IMG/VR virus record: IMGVR_UViG_3300017917_001107
Location: 1 to 20,052 of that record
Source: a virus
DNA length: 20,052 nt
Reading direction: 5' to 3' (one strand)
The position numbers and the translations under genes are program-made. The notes beneath the pieces are model-generated. The model saw only the letters and a list, made by a program, of their open reading frames with translations. It did not search any database and was not told where the DNA came from. Below are positions 1 through 6,422 of the stretch, in pieces (the first letter of the stretch is position 1; each line of letters begins with the position of its first letter).

Positions 1-877
1 CACGTTCGATCTGGAAAATCAGACCTTTGAAACGCTCAACAGCCCAACGGCCGTTAGAGTCAGTGTCAAGGACGAAAGCACCAGCAGTTGTGGTACCGTA
101 CTGAGCACCTGCAACAGCGCAAGCGTAGATTGTACGGATAACTTCACGGTTGATTTCAGCCAGAATTTCTGTAGACAGAATGTTAGACAGTTCTGTCTCA
201 GCGTCAAGACCGTGAATTGCCTTCAAGTCTTGAGCAAGTTCTAGAGAATATTCAGCTTTCAGAGCACGAGATTGAGCAGTTACAGTAACTTTCTCAATGC
301 TAAATGCCATTTGGTTGAACATACCGGTTGAAGTGTCAGCACCCAAACCTTCAGCAACGCTTGTCTGCATGCCGATACCAGTTGTGAAACTGTTAGCAGT
401 CAGATCAGCACCTGTGTTGGTAGCAACGTCAGTTGTGTTGTTACCACGGAAGCCGTACAGGTTACCAGAAGAACCAGCGCCAGAGAAGATTGTGTTAGCT
501 TCGCTGTAGAAGGCTTCGTTTGTGTTGCTTGGTGAACCAGATTGTGCATTGTAACGAGCGCGCATTGCAAAGATCAGGCCGGTAGGACCTGTCATTGGCT
601 GAACGCCAGCAACGTCATAAGCAATCAGGTTAGGAAGAGCACGACGAACCAAGCTGATTAAGATTGGGTCGTAGTTAGAAACGCCACCAGCAACGTTTGT
701 TGGTGTTGCAGAGTAGGTTGTTTCGTTCAACTGCTGTGCGTCTTGACGCATAGCTTGTTGTTGATTCTCCAGAACAAGTGCTGTAACAGCTTTCTTGTAT
801 GGGTCTTTAATGGCTTCAAGCTCTGGGTGCTCCAGAACAGGTTGCCATTTCTGTTGTAGTTCTTCAGTTAGATACAT
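1..877 (-). CDS. 23: Major capsid protein gp23, N-terminal 292 codons (runs off window edge)
   Basis: The product is the subunit that forms the hexamers of the T4-like capsid. The reading frame is open from ATG 877 to the window edge. It starts MYLTEELQQKWQPVLEHPE, matching the T4 gp23 opening (AELLNKWKPLLEGEG). It carries the family signatures LVRRALPNLIAYDVAGVQPM (about residues 75-94) and PTGLIFAMRARY, then SRALKAEYSLELAQDL, HGLDAETELSNIL and EILAEINREV. The start has a strong AAGGAG site about 7 nt upstream. T4 gp23 is 521 aa, so roughly the C-terminal half is missing. The N-terminal propeptide probably ends at LNE (residues 50-52), which fits the gp21 cleavage rule (L/I)-X-E before T53; this is inferred. 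It lies directly behind scaffold gene 22 with a 33-nt gap and no recognisable promoter of its own, so it is probably co-transcribed with 22. Confidence 0.97.
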   Translation of the reverse strand, partial: MYLTEELQQKWQPVLEHPELEAIKDPYKKAVTALVLENQQQAMRQDAQQLNETTYSATPTNVAGGVSNYDPILISLVRRALPNLIAYDVAGVQPMTGPTGLIFAMRARYNAQSGSPSNTNEAFYSEANTIFSGAGSSGNLYGFRGNNTTDVATNTGADLTANSFTTGIGMQTSVAEGLGADTSTGMFNQMAFSIEKVTVTAQSRALKAEYSLELAQDLKAIHGLDAETELSNILSTEILAEINREVIRTIYACAVAGAQYGTTTAGAFVLDTDSNGRWAVERFKGLIFQIER

Positions 878-910
878 TTATTATCTCCTTGTGAGTATCT
901 ATTTTGGTAA

Positions 911-2161
911 TTATTTTACCAAGCTTTTAGAAATGGTTTTTGCGTACTGTTCGATCATTGGGTCAACAGAAACAGGTTTCTTGTCTTCCTCAATTTGAAC
1001 TTCCTCGTTCAGAGCAGAACTATCAGCAGACTTAACTGGGGTCTTGAAGTAAGACTCTTTGATTGTTTCCAGTTTACCTGCGAATTCTTCCTCAGTAGTG
1101 AATTCCATACCCTCTGCGAGTGATTTCATTTTTTCTACTTGAGTCTGCGTCAGGCCTTCACAAGCTGTGTAAATAGCCTCAATTTTTTTCTGTTCGTTAA
1201 GTTGTTTTGTCAACTCAACTGTAGACTTGATTTGCTCATTCAGAGAAGACTCTAGTTCTTCAACTTTAGATGTCAGTTCTTCAACAACATCAACTTTGTC
1301 TTCTGGAATGTCAATATAATGTTCAGCAAACAGGTTACGTAGACCACCGATGAAGTCTTCAACGATTTCGGCACGTAGACCTTTTTCGATTGCCAACTGG
1401 TTCTCTTGTACCCACTCTTGAACCATATAGTTCAGGTAGTCATCAACCTTAGATGCCAGTTCTTCTTTGATTTGTTCAACTGATTCTTGGAACTGTTGTA
1501 CCAATTCGTCTTCGATTTGTTCAACGATTTCTTCAGCACGAGCAGAAACTGCGGCTTCGAAAATTGTGGTTGCTTTGGTGACGAATTCTTCAGACAGATT
1601 TTCACCAGATAGAAGAGCATCGATATCTTCTTTCATTTTTTCTTTGCTCATCATTTTCTTGATCATCTTCTTGTCTTCAGCTGCATCTTCGTGACCTTCT
1701 TCTTTTTCTTCTTTAGCCCACTTTTCTGCTACCATTTCACCTTCTTGTTCTGTTTCTTCAGGAACATGAGGAACAACGGCACCTGGATTGGCTTGCATTG
1801 TTTGTGCAGCTAATTTAGACTTAACGCGATCACGGATGGCATCGTATTGGTTGGCATCGGCTTGCATTGTGCTGGCAAGATCCTTACGACCCATTGTTTC
1901 TTGTGGTCCAGAAGCCTTGGCACCAGGTTGTGCACCTACTGGAGGTGTTGCGCCAGGAGGTGTTGCAGTAGGAACACCTTTTGTGTAATCTGGTTTGGCA
2001 TCGTCTTCTTTGTCAACTTCATGAGCAACAGTGCCGGCTTCTTTAGTGCCATAAGCAACTGCGCCAGGAAGTTTTGCTGGTTTGTCTTGGCCACCGTGTT
2101 TTGCAGAGACATTGCCTGCAAGAATTTCTTTAGCGGCTTCGCTCAGATTGAATTTTCCCAT
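911..2161 (-). CDS. 22: Prohead core scaffolding protein gp22
   Basis: This is the main internal scaffold of the prohead, around which gp23 assembles and which gp21 later degrades. It is 416 aa, well above T4 gp22 (269 aa). Residues 1 to about 150 are a low-complexity Ala/Pro/Gly/Lys-rich extension containing ATPPGATPPVGAQPGA. A highly charged Glu/Lys stretch follows (about 140-180). From about residue 190 comes the recognisable core region with FVTKATTIFEAAV, then long Glu/Gln-rich helical segments likely to form coiled coil (EDELVQQFQESVEQIKEEL, VVEELTSKVEELESSLNEQ). The C-terminal part includes LTQTQVEKMKSLAEG, seen in T4-like scaffolds. Position between 21 and 23 supports the call. The start has AAGGAG about 9 nt upstream, and an exact late-promoter octamer lies 30 nt upstream. 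Several (L/I)-X-E motifs could be gp21 cleavage sites. Confidence 0.93.
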   Translation of the reverse strand: MGKFNLSEAAKEILAGNVSAKHGGQDKPAKLPGAVAYGTKEAGTVAHEVDKEDDAKPDYTKGVPTATPPGATPPVGAQPGAKASGPQETMGRKDLASTMQADANQYDAIRDRVKSKLAAQTMQANPGAVVPHVPEETEQEGEMVAEKWAKEEKEEGHEDAAEDKKMIKKMMSKEKMKEDIDALLSGENLSEEFVTKATTIFEAAVSARAEEIVEQIEDELVQQFQESVEQIKEELASKVDDYLNYMVQEWVQENQLAIEKGLRAEIVEDFIGGLRNLFAEHYIDIPEDKVDVVEELTSKVEELESSLNEQIKSTVELTKQLNEQKKIEAIYTACEGLTQTQVEKMKSLAEGMEFTTEEEFAGKLETIKESYFKTPVKSADSSALNEEVQIEEDKKPVSVDPMIEQYAKTISKSLVK

Positions 2162-2190
2162 TTTGAAAATCTCCTTGATTTTATATTGGA

Positions 2191-2198
2191 TATTTATA
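2191..2198 (-). promoter_or_regulatory. T4-type late promoter upstream of gene 22
   Basis: The minus strand reads TATAAATA exactly, the T4 late-promoter -10 consensus. It sits directly after the gp21 stop codon (2200-2202) and about 30 nt upstream of the gp22 start. Transcription would begin near 2184-2185, leaving a leader of about 24 nt that contains the AAGGAG site. It would drive the abundant 22-23 transcript. Confidence 0.8.
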
Positions 2199-2199
2199 A

Positions 2200-2844
2200 T
2201 TAAAGTTTTTTGATGAAATTTTCAAAGATGCGTAAACTTACTTGTTCAATTTCTTTGCGCGAAGCTTGACGAATTTCTTGTCTTGCTTGTTCATATTGAA
2301 CTTCGGTCCATACACCATTTACCATCATCCATTCTTTACCTTCCATGATGCCCTGCACGAATGCTCCAGGCGCAGAAGGGTCTGCTACGATATCTGCCGC
2401 TGTGGCCAGATGAAAGTCATCTTGAACTATATTGACGCCGTTGATAGTTTTTAAAGAACCCATACCTCTAGAAGATACACCTAATTGTGCACCACCTTCG
2501 ATAAGATTCTTTGCAATATTTCCCATTGGCGTTTCAAGAATCTTTGCTTTGCCTATCCATGAAGATCCTTCTTTACGTAAACCAACAATTAAATGTGATA
2601 CACGGTCAAGATTGATTGATGGGGTGTCTGGATGTCCCAGTTCACCAAAGGCACGATTTTTATCGATATATTCTTCTGTATAACGGTTTACTTCTTTGTG
2701 CATGGTTTCTTCTTTGTACATGCGACCGTTACGATTGACTTTTTCGGAAACTAGGAAAGGTCCTTCAATATACAGAAACTTCTTTCCATCTTTTTCTTCG
2801 GTCAAATAAGAGACCGTTTCGGTAATTTCTTTAATAAGTTTCAT
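2200..2844 (-). CDS. 21: Prohead core protease gp21
   Basis: This is the maturation protease inside the prohead that cleaves scaffold and capsid proteins after (L/I)-X-E motifs. It is 214 aa, about the size of T4 gp21 (212 aa). An N-terminal beta segment with LYIEGPFLVSEKVNRNGRMY is typical of the family. The likely catalytic histidine is H71 in GELGHPD, and the likely nucleophile is S124 or S125 in GVSSRGMGS. DDFHLATAADIVADPSAPGA (about 142-161) is the other conserved block. The fold is related to herpesvirus assemblin-type serine proteases, which is family knowledge. The start ATG at 2844 has AAAGGA about 8 nt upstream. The gene follows the 175-aa unknown by 11 nt, and its stop abuts the late promoter of gene 22. 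Confidence 0.95.
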   Translation of the reverse strand: MKLIKEITETVSYLTEEKDGKKFLYIEGPFLVSEKVNRNGRMYKEETMHKEVNRYTEEYIDKNRAFGELGHPDTPSINLDRVSHLIVGLRKEGSSWIGKAKILETPMGNIAKNLIEGGAQLGVSSRGMGSLKTINGVNIVQDDFHLATAADIVADPSAPGAFVQGIMEGKEWMMVNGVWTEVQYEQARQEIRQASRKEIEQVSLRIFENFIKKL

Positions 2845-2855
2845 TATTGAATCCT

Positions 2856-3383
2856 TTAAGGTTTCATTCCGTATGAACCATAGTTGAATGCAGCAGGATC
2901 ATTAAATTGACCACGTTGATAGTGTGCGTTGTCTTTACGCAATTCCATAATAATTGTATAACTATCATTTGCTGCCATACCGCGTGTTACAATACCAATA
3001 TCTCCATTGCAACCAGCCGTACCAGCTGCATTATTTGGAATTGTTACCCAGTTTCCTGCACCGTCATATTCTCCGTTGCCATTCAAGAACATTAATGTTT
3101 TTGGAGTTGATGCGTTCCAATAAAGTTGAACGTCACCGGTGACAGCACAATCGTACCATAGGCGATGTACTGAAAGACCATAATAAGAAAGTGTTGTATT
3201 AGATGAACCGCCCTGATTGTTGGCAACAAGATAACCGTTTGTTGCTAATGCACCATACAATGTGTTGGCTGCAATACGCACAGCATTAGATTCTTGACCT
3301 GTGCCATCAAAGGAAGCTGTCAACTTAATCACAACATGTTCTGTTGTGTCTTTAATAATTTGTGATGAATATGCGTTTGCCAT
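2856..3383 (-). CDS. Predicted beta-rich virion-associated protein (175 aa), function unknown
   Basis: No T4 counterpart is recognised. The protein starts MANAYSSQIIKDTTEHVVIKL and has alternating hydrophobic strands. It carries the motifs LSVHRLWYDCAVTGDVQLYW, TPKTLMFLNGNGEYD and GDIGIVTRGMAANDSYTIIM, ending in a Gly/Tyr-rich tail. The pattern of a tryptophan strand, a short 'baLpG' type strand, a glycine loop and a final 'gsytIilelrKd' strand resembles a small beta-sandwich protein often found among phage virion genes; that is an impression from memory, not a search. It has no signal peptide or membrane segment. AGGA lies about 8 nt upstream of ATG 3383. Its place among prohead genes, between the 182-aa unknown and protease 21, suggests a head or decoration role, by inference only. 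Confidence 0.75.
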   Translation of the reverse strand: MANAYSSQIIKDTTEHVVIKLTASFDGTGQESNAVRIAANTLYGALATNGYLVANNQGGSSNTTLSYYGLSVHRLWYDCAVTGDVQLYWNASTPKTLMFLNGNGEYDGAGNWVTIPNNAAGTAGCNGDIGIVTRGMAANDSYTIIMELRKDNAHYQRGQFNDPAAFNYGSYGMKP

Positions 3384-3398
3384 TTTTAATTCCTATTT

Positions 3399-3947
3399 TT
3401 ATTTAAACTTTGAATGTTTCCATGCAAAGTCAACGACTCTGGTAAAATGTTCTTTGCTTTTATGAGCCATATTTTCAATCTTTTTCTTATTTTCATCATT
3501 CACCGCTTTGTGTACATTTAGTACCGCATTTGCTGTCTGTACATCTACCTTTATTGACTTACCGTCTTTAAATTTAATGGGCTTTGCGGCATGATTGTCA
3601 ACAATATCAGTTAAATGATGAATAATACTTTCTTCAACATATTCTTCTTTAAAACTTCTGTCATCATCAACAACACTATATGGCACTGTTACATATTTAT
3701 TAATTTTATCCACATAATATAGTGCAATACGTTCACCATTTGGAAACATACGAATAGCTTTGCGTTTCATTACCAACACTGCTGGCGGATCTTTTTTGGT
3801 TATATCTGCACTCATCGCAGCCAGTTCTGTCAAATGAAAATCTGTAACAAAATCTAATGCATCCAAATGTTCTATCTCCACAGATTCTTTCAACTGTGGA
3901 ATTTCTTTTTCTACCTTTGACTGTACGAATTCTTTAAGAGTTTTCAA
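3399..3947 (-). CDS. Conserved-looking hypothetical protein in the gp68 position, TTG start
   Basis: A protein of 182 aa with no confident family. It occupies the place of prohead core gene 68 between 67 and 21, but I cannot match its sequence to gp68. The N-terminus (KTLKEFVQSKVEKEIPQLKE) is a charged helix. The middle has VMKRKAIRMFPNGERIALYY followed by VDKINKYVTVPYSVV, a compact beta-type segment. The C-terminus (about 130-182) is a Lys/His-rich helix ending WKHSKFK. The start is chosen at TTG 3947 because GGAG lies 6 nt upstream. The longer frame would begin at another TTG (3980) with no ribosome-binding site and a 47-nt overlap. With TTG 3947 the gene overlaps the end of the gp67-like gene by 14 nt, suggesting translational coupling. 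Confidence 0.8.
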   Translation of the reverse strand: MKTLKEFVQSKVEKEIPQLKESVEIEHLDALDFVTDFHLTELAAMSADITKKDPPAVLVMKRKAIRMFPNGERIALYYVDKINKYVTVPYSVVDDDRSFKEEYVEESIIHHLTDIVDNHAAKPIKFKDGKSIKVDVQTANAVLNVHKAVNDENKKKIENMAHKSKEHFTRVVDFAWKHSKFK

Positions 3948-4119
3948 CCTCTGCTCCGGATTCTTGTGTTTGAGGCACAATCAAATTTTTAGCAATCTGT
4001 TGTTTGTGTGCTTCAATATGTGCCATTACTTTATCTTGAATGGCTGAATAAAGAGCATCACGCATCTCTTTACCATTATCATCATATGCATAATCAATAA
4101 TTGCTCTTGCTTTATCCAT
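3934..4119 (-). CDS. 67: Prohead core protein, gp67-like (61 aa)
   Basis: A small, mostly helical protein matching the first two thirds of T4 gp67, the minor prohead core protein needed for correct head shape. A pattern of short acidic/Ala N-terminal helix, then DALYSAIQDKVMAHIEAHKQ, then IAKNLI parallels gp67 (LFAEAMAARTIDLI and IAIARNFLI). It lacks the long acidic tail of T4 gp67 (80 aa). Its position directly after the portal gene is the gp67 position. GGAG at 4126-4129 fits ATG 4119 (6-nt spacing); ATG 4122 is possible. The in-frame ATG at 4131 would overlap the GGAG itself and has no ribosome-binding site of its own. A late promoter lies just upstream, giving a very short leader. The end overlaps the next gene by 14 nt. 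Confidence 0.75.
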   Translation of the reverse strand: MDKARAIIDYAYDDNGKEMRDALYSAIQDKVMAHIEAHKQQIAKNLIVPQTQESGAEVENS

Positions 4120-4138
4120 CATTATCTCCATCTAAAAA

Positions 4139-4146
4139 TATTTATA
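4139..4146 (-). promoter_or_regulatory. T4-type late promoter upstream of the gp67-like gene
   Basis: The minus strand reads TATAAATA exactly. It overlaps the portal gene stop codon (4142-4144). Initiation would fall near 4132-4133, so the GGAG site at 4126-4129 would lie within the first few nucleotides of the transcript. It would drive 67-like, the 182-aa gene, the 175-aa gene and 21. Confidence 0.75.
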
Positions 4147-5782
4147 GTATACGCTTCAATTTACTAAACGTTCCAGAATCTTCATTCTGTTGGTCTTGTT
4201 GTTGATCCATTGGATTCTGTGGTTGTTGTGGTATTGATGCCATCATTTGTGCTTGTGCAACATCGTTGGTGACACCTACTGGTAATCCAAGACCCATCTC
4301 TTTTTCTTCGTCCATTTCGCCTTGCATTTGTTTGATTTCATCGTCAGTTAGGCGTAAGACATTTCGTTGGATCCAAGATTGAGAGAAATAACGGCCAGTA
4401 TATGGATCGACAGAAGCCAAAAGTGTCAGTCGTTCCTTCATCAACTCGGCATCCTTGAGTTCTGTGAAGTTGTTATCTTTAATGAAATCATAATAAACAT
4501 ATTCTTTGAATTCGTCCCATTCTTCTGCGGTACAAATACCTTTTAGTACGCATTGAATGCGGAGTGCTTGGTCAAACACTTCTGAGAATTTGTTGCGAAG
4601 TCTATCTACAAATTTAGAAAACTTTAATTCATCTCTTGTGACTTCAGCAACTCGCCCGATGGAAAATCCTTGATTCGGTTCTAGTCTAGATATAGGTACA
4701 TTTAATGATTTGTATAGTTTCTTTTCGAAATATTTAACGTCTTCTAATTCACCAAGGTTTTGTCCACCGGGCAATGTTGTAATTTCTGTGCCCTTGCCAC
4801 CTTCTCTACGTGGTAACCAGAAGTCTTCCATCATCGATAGAAACTTGCGGTCATCACGAACTTCACCAGTATTTGCATCGTATACCAGTTTGTTCTTATA
4901 CTTAACCATGATATCGCGTAGGTATTGTTCTGCCTTCAACTTAGGAAGATTGCCTACGTCGATATAGAAAATGCGTCGTTCTGGTGCACGAGAAATACGG
5001 TAAATGACCGTAGCATCCTCAATCATTCTAAGTTGATTGAGAGGTTTAATAGCTTTGTGCAAATAACTCAGAACGACTGCTCTACGTGAATCCATCAGGC
5101 CAGAAACAACGGCCACGATAGAATCTGTTGTAATACGAATACCAACAGGTCCAAAATTAGATGAAGAACCTGTAACTACTTTATCGTTGTAGATGTAATA
5201 CTCGTTGATTACATTCATTACATCTGCACCAGTACGTTCATCTTTTTGTTTTCTAATCTCACGCACTTTACGTAATTTACGTGGGTCTATATAACGCAAT
5301 TCTTTCAGACCAGCTGTTGGATTTTCTCTATCAATGATGGCGTGATAATAAATTCTGCCGTCAATATAAAAACGACGGAAGATATCTTGAGCCATATTGT
5401 TATAGTTCATCAAACGAAGAATCGTATTAAATTCTGTTTTGATGGCATTTTTAATTTTGTCTGGTTGTTTTAAATTGTCCAGAACAATTTGTATAATTTG
5501 ACCATCGTCATCTTGACAAATGGCTTCATTAACGATATCATCAATAGCCGATTCAATTTCTGGTTGCATGGCCATTTCACGATATCTAGAAATTAATTCT
5601 ACTTCGTTTTTAGCTGTTCCATCTAGGTCAACATACGTTCCATAATATGCAGCCGAAGTAATAGTTAATGCACCGTCCTCATTAGAAGGTGGTGTAAAAG
5701 ATTGCTGCGTAGCTTGTTCAATCTCATCCTTATCTCGTGAGATCGTGAAGCCAAATAGCGAAAATTTATTTAATGCTGCCAT
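4142..5782 (-). CDS. 20: Portal vertex protein gp20
   Basis: This protein forms the dodecameric portal at the unique head vertex, through which gp17 pumps DNA and to which the neck attaches. It is 546 aa (T4 gp20: 524 aa). Conserved blocks in order: ELISRYREMAMQPEIESAID (62-81); FYIDGRIYYHAIID; LRYIDPRKLRKVREI; LHKAIKPLNQLRMIEDATVI then YRISRAPERRIFYIDVGNLP; VYDANTGEV; EDFWLPRREGGKGTEITTLP and GGQNLGELEDVKYF; and LNVPISRL. All have clear T4 gp20 equivalents. The C-terminus is Gln-rich (PQQPQNPMDQQQDQQ), a probable disordered tail. The ATG at 5782 has no visible Shine-Dalgarno site, only an A-rich leader (ACACAAAAAAAAT). A terminator hairpin separates it from gp19 upstream, and no exact late-promoter octamer lies in the 68-nt gap. 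Confidence 0.97.
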   Translation of the reverse strand: MAALNKFSLFGFTISRDKDEIEQATQQSFTPPSNEDGALTITSAAYYGTYVDLDGTAKNEVELISRYREMAMQPEIESAIDDIVNEAICQDDDGQIIQIVLDNLKQPDKIKNAIKTEFNTILRLMNYNNMAQDIFRRFYIDGRIYYHAIIDRENPTAGLKELRYIDPRKLRKVREIRKQKDERTGADVMNVINEYYIYNDKVVTGSSSNFGPVGIRITTDSIVAVVSGLMDSRRAVVLSYLHKAIKPLNQLRMIEDATVIYRISRAPERRIFYIDVGNLPKLKAEQYLRDIMVKYKNKLVYDANTGEVRDDRKFLSMMEDFWLPRREGGKGTEITTLPGGQNLGELEDVKYFEKKLYKSLNVPISRLEPNQGFSIGRVAEVTRDELKFSKFVDRLRNKFSEVFDQALRIQCVLKGICTAEEWDEFKEYVYYDFIKDNNFTELKDAELMKERLTLLASVDPYTGRYFSQSWIQRNVLRLTDDEIKQMQGEMDEEKEMGLGLPVGVTNDVAQAQMMASIPQQPQNPMDQQQDQQNEDSGTFSKLKRIL

Positions 5783-5818
5783 ATTTTTTTGTGTTAATTA
5801 CGAAATCAATAAAACATT

Positions 5819-5837
5819 GGAGGGCACTAGGCCCTCC
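5819..5837 (-). terminator. Intrinsic terminator hairpin after tail tube gene 19
   Basis: A perfect 7-bp GC-rich stem (GGAGGGC / GCCCTCC) has the 5-nt loop CTAGT on the minus strand. It starts 14 nt past the gp19 stop and is followed by AATGTTTTATTGATTT, a fairly T-rich stretch. Plus-strand reading gives A-rich sequence after the stem, so the minus-strand orientation is favoured. It would reduce read-through from the tail genes 18-19 into portal gene 20. Confidence 0.65.
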
Positions 5838-5850
5838 GCGAATAAAAATA

Positions 5851-6393
5851 TCAGGTTGTTGTTTCTGCTTCCCACCATTGATATGCAAATGTCGTGGTGA
5901 ATTCTTCAATAGCGTCATTTGAACCCCAATCTAGATCGATTGGTGCAACGTCTACTGGGAACATACCAACAAATTTGTATGTCTTTAGGTCATTTCCTGA
6001 TTTTCCATATTGTGTAACGAGTGCATCAACAGTATAACCTGAAGCATTTGTTGCTGAAGATGATCTCAAGTTTTGTGCATGACTGTTGATTGCATTCATC
6101 CAAGATTCGAGAGAATTTCGAATTGTAAAATCTTCGTCATTAATAATTGTTACTGTCCAATCAGCAAATGATCTGTTACCAGCAAACTTCAGTTCGCGAC
6201 CGAAGTAAAAAACTGGCACAGTTCCTACTGTTGATCCAGGCAACTGAGCGGCTTTGGCCATGAAAGTTACCTTCTGACCGGCCGCGGCAGCATTATTAGC
6301 AATTGTTGGAAATACCAATGTAATTTGGAATAGATTAGGACGGGCACCGTCCCCAATCATATTTGCTCTAAACTCTGCTACGTTGAATGCCAT
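5851..6393 (-). CDS. 19: Tail tube protein gp19
   Basis: This is the subunit of the inner tail tube inside the contractile sheath, through which DNA and the tape measure pass. It is 180 aa (T4 gp19: 163 aa). Family features: an N-terminal ARPNLFQITLVFP strand; AAQLPGSTVGTVPVFYFGRE with KFAGNRSF, the conserved segment ending in G-R/N-R; ADWTVTIINDEDFTIRNSLE with WMNAINS; and C-terminal FVGMFPVDVAPIDLDWGSND then AIEEFTTTFAYQWWE. These features are shared with T4-like tail tube proteins, especially those of aquatic T4-likes. A strong AGGAGA site lies about 6 nt upstream of ATG 6393. It follows the sheath gene by 27 nt and ends before a hairpin terminator, so 18 and 19 form one unit. Confidence 0.95.
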   Translation of the reverse strand: MAFNVAEFRANMIGDGARPNLFQITLVFPTIANNAAAAGQKVTFMAKAAQLPGSTVGTVPVFYFGRELKFAGNRSFADWTVTIINDEDFTIRNSLESWMNAINSHAQNLRSSSATNASGYTVDALVTQYGKSGNDLKTYKFVGMFPVDVAPIDLDWGSNDAIEEFTTTFAYQWWEAETTT

Positions 6394-6414
6394 TATTTTC
6401 TCCTGTTATCGTTT

Positions 6415-6422
6415 TATTTATT
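6415..6422 (-). promoter_or_regulatory. Possible degenerate late promoter before gene 19
   Basis: The minus strand reads AATAAATA, one mismatch from the T4 late -10 element. It overlaps the gp18 stop codon and lies 21 nt upstream of gp19. The spacing is suitable, but a single octamer with one mismatch in AT-rich DNA is weak evidence. Confidence 0.3.

Noticed and set aside
1847-2203. Plus-strand open frame of 118 codons opposite gene 22
   Set aside because: It is the mirror of the Ala/Pro-rich region of gp22, has a Cys/Phe/Trp-rich composition without any family likeness and no ribosome-binding site. All real genes here run on the minus strand.
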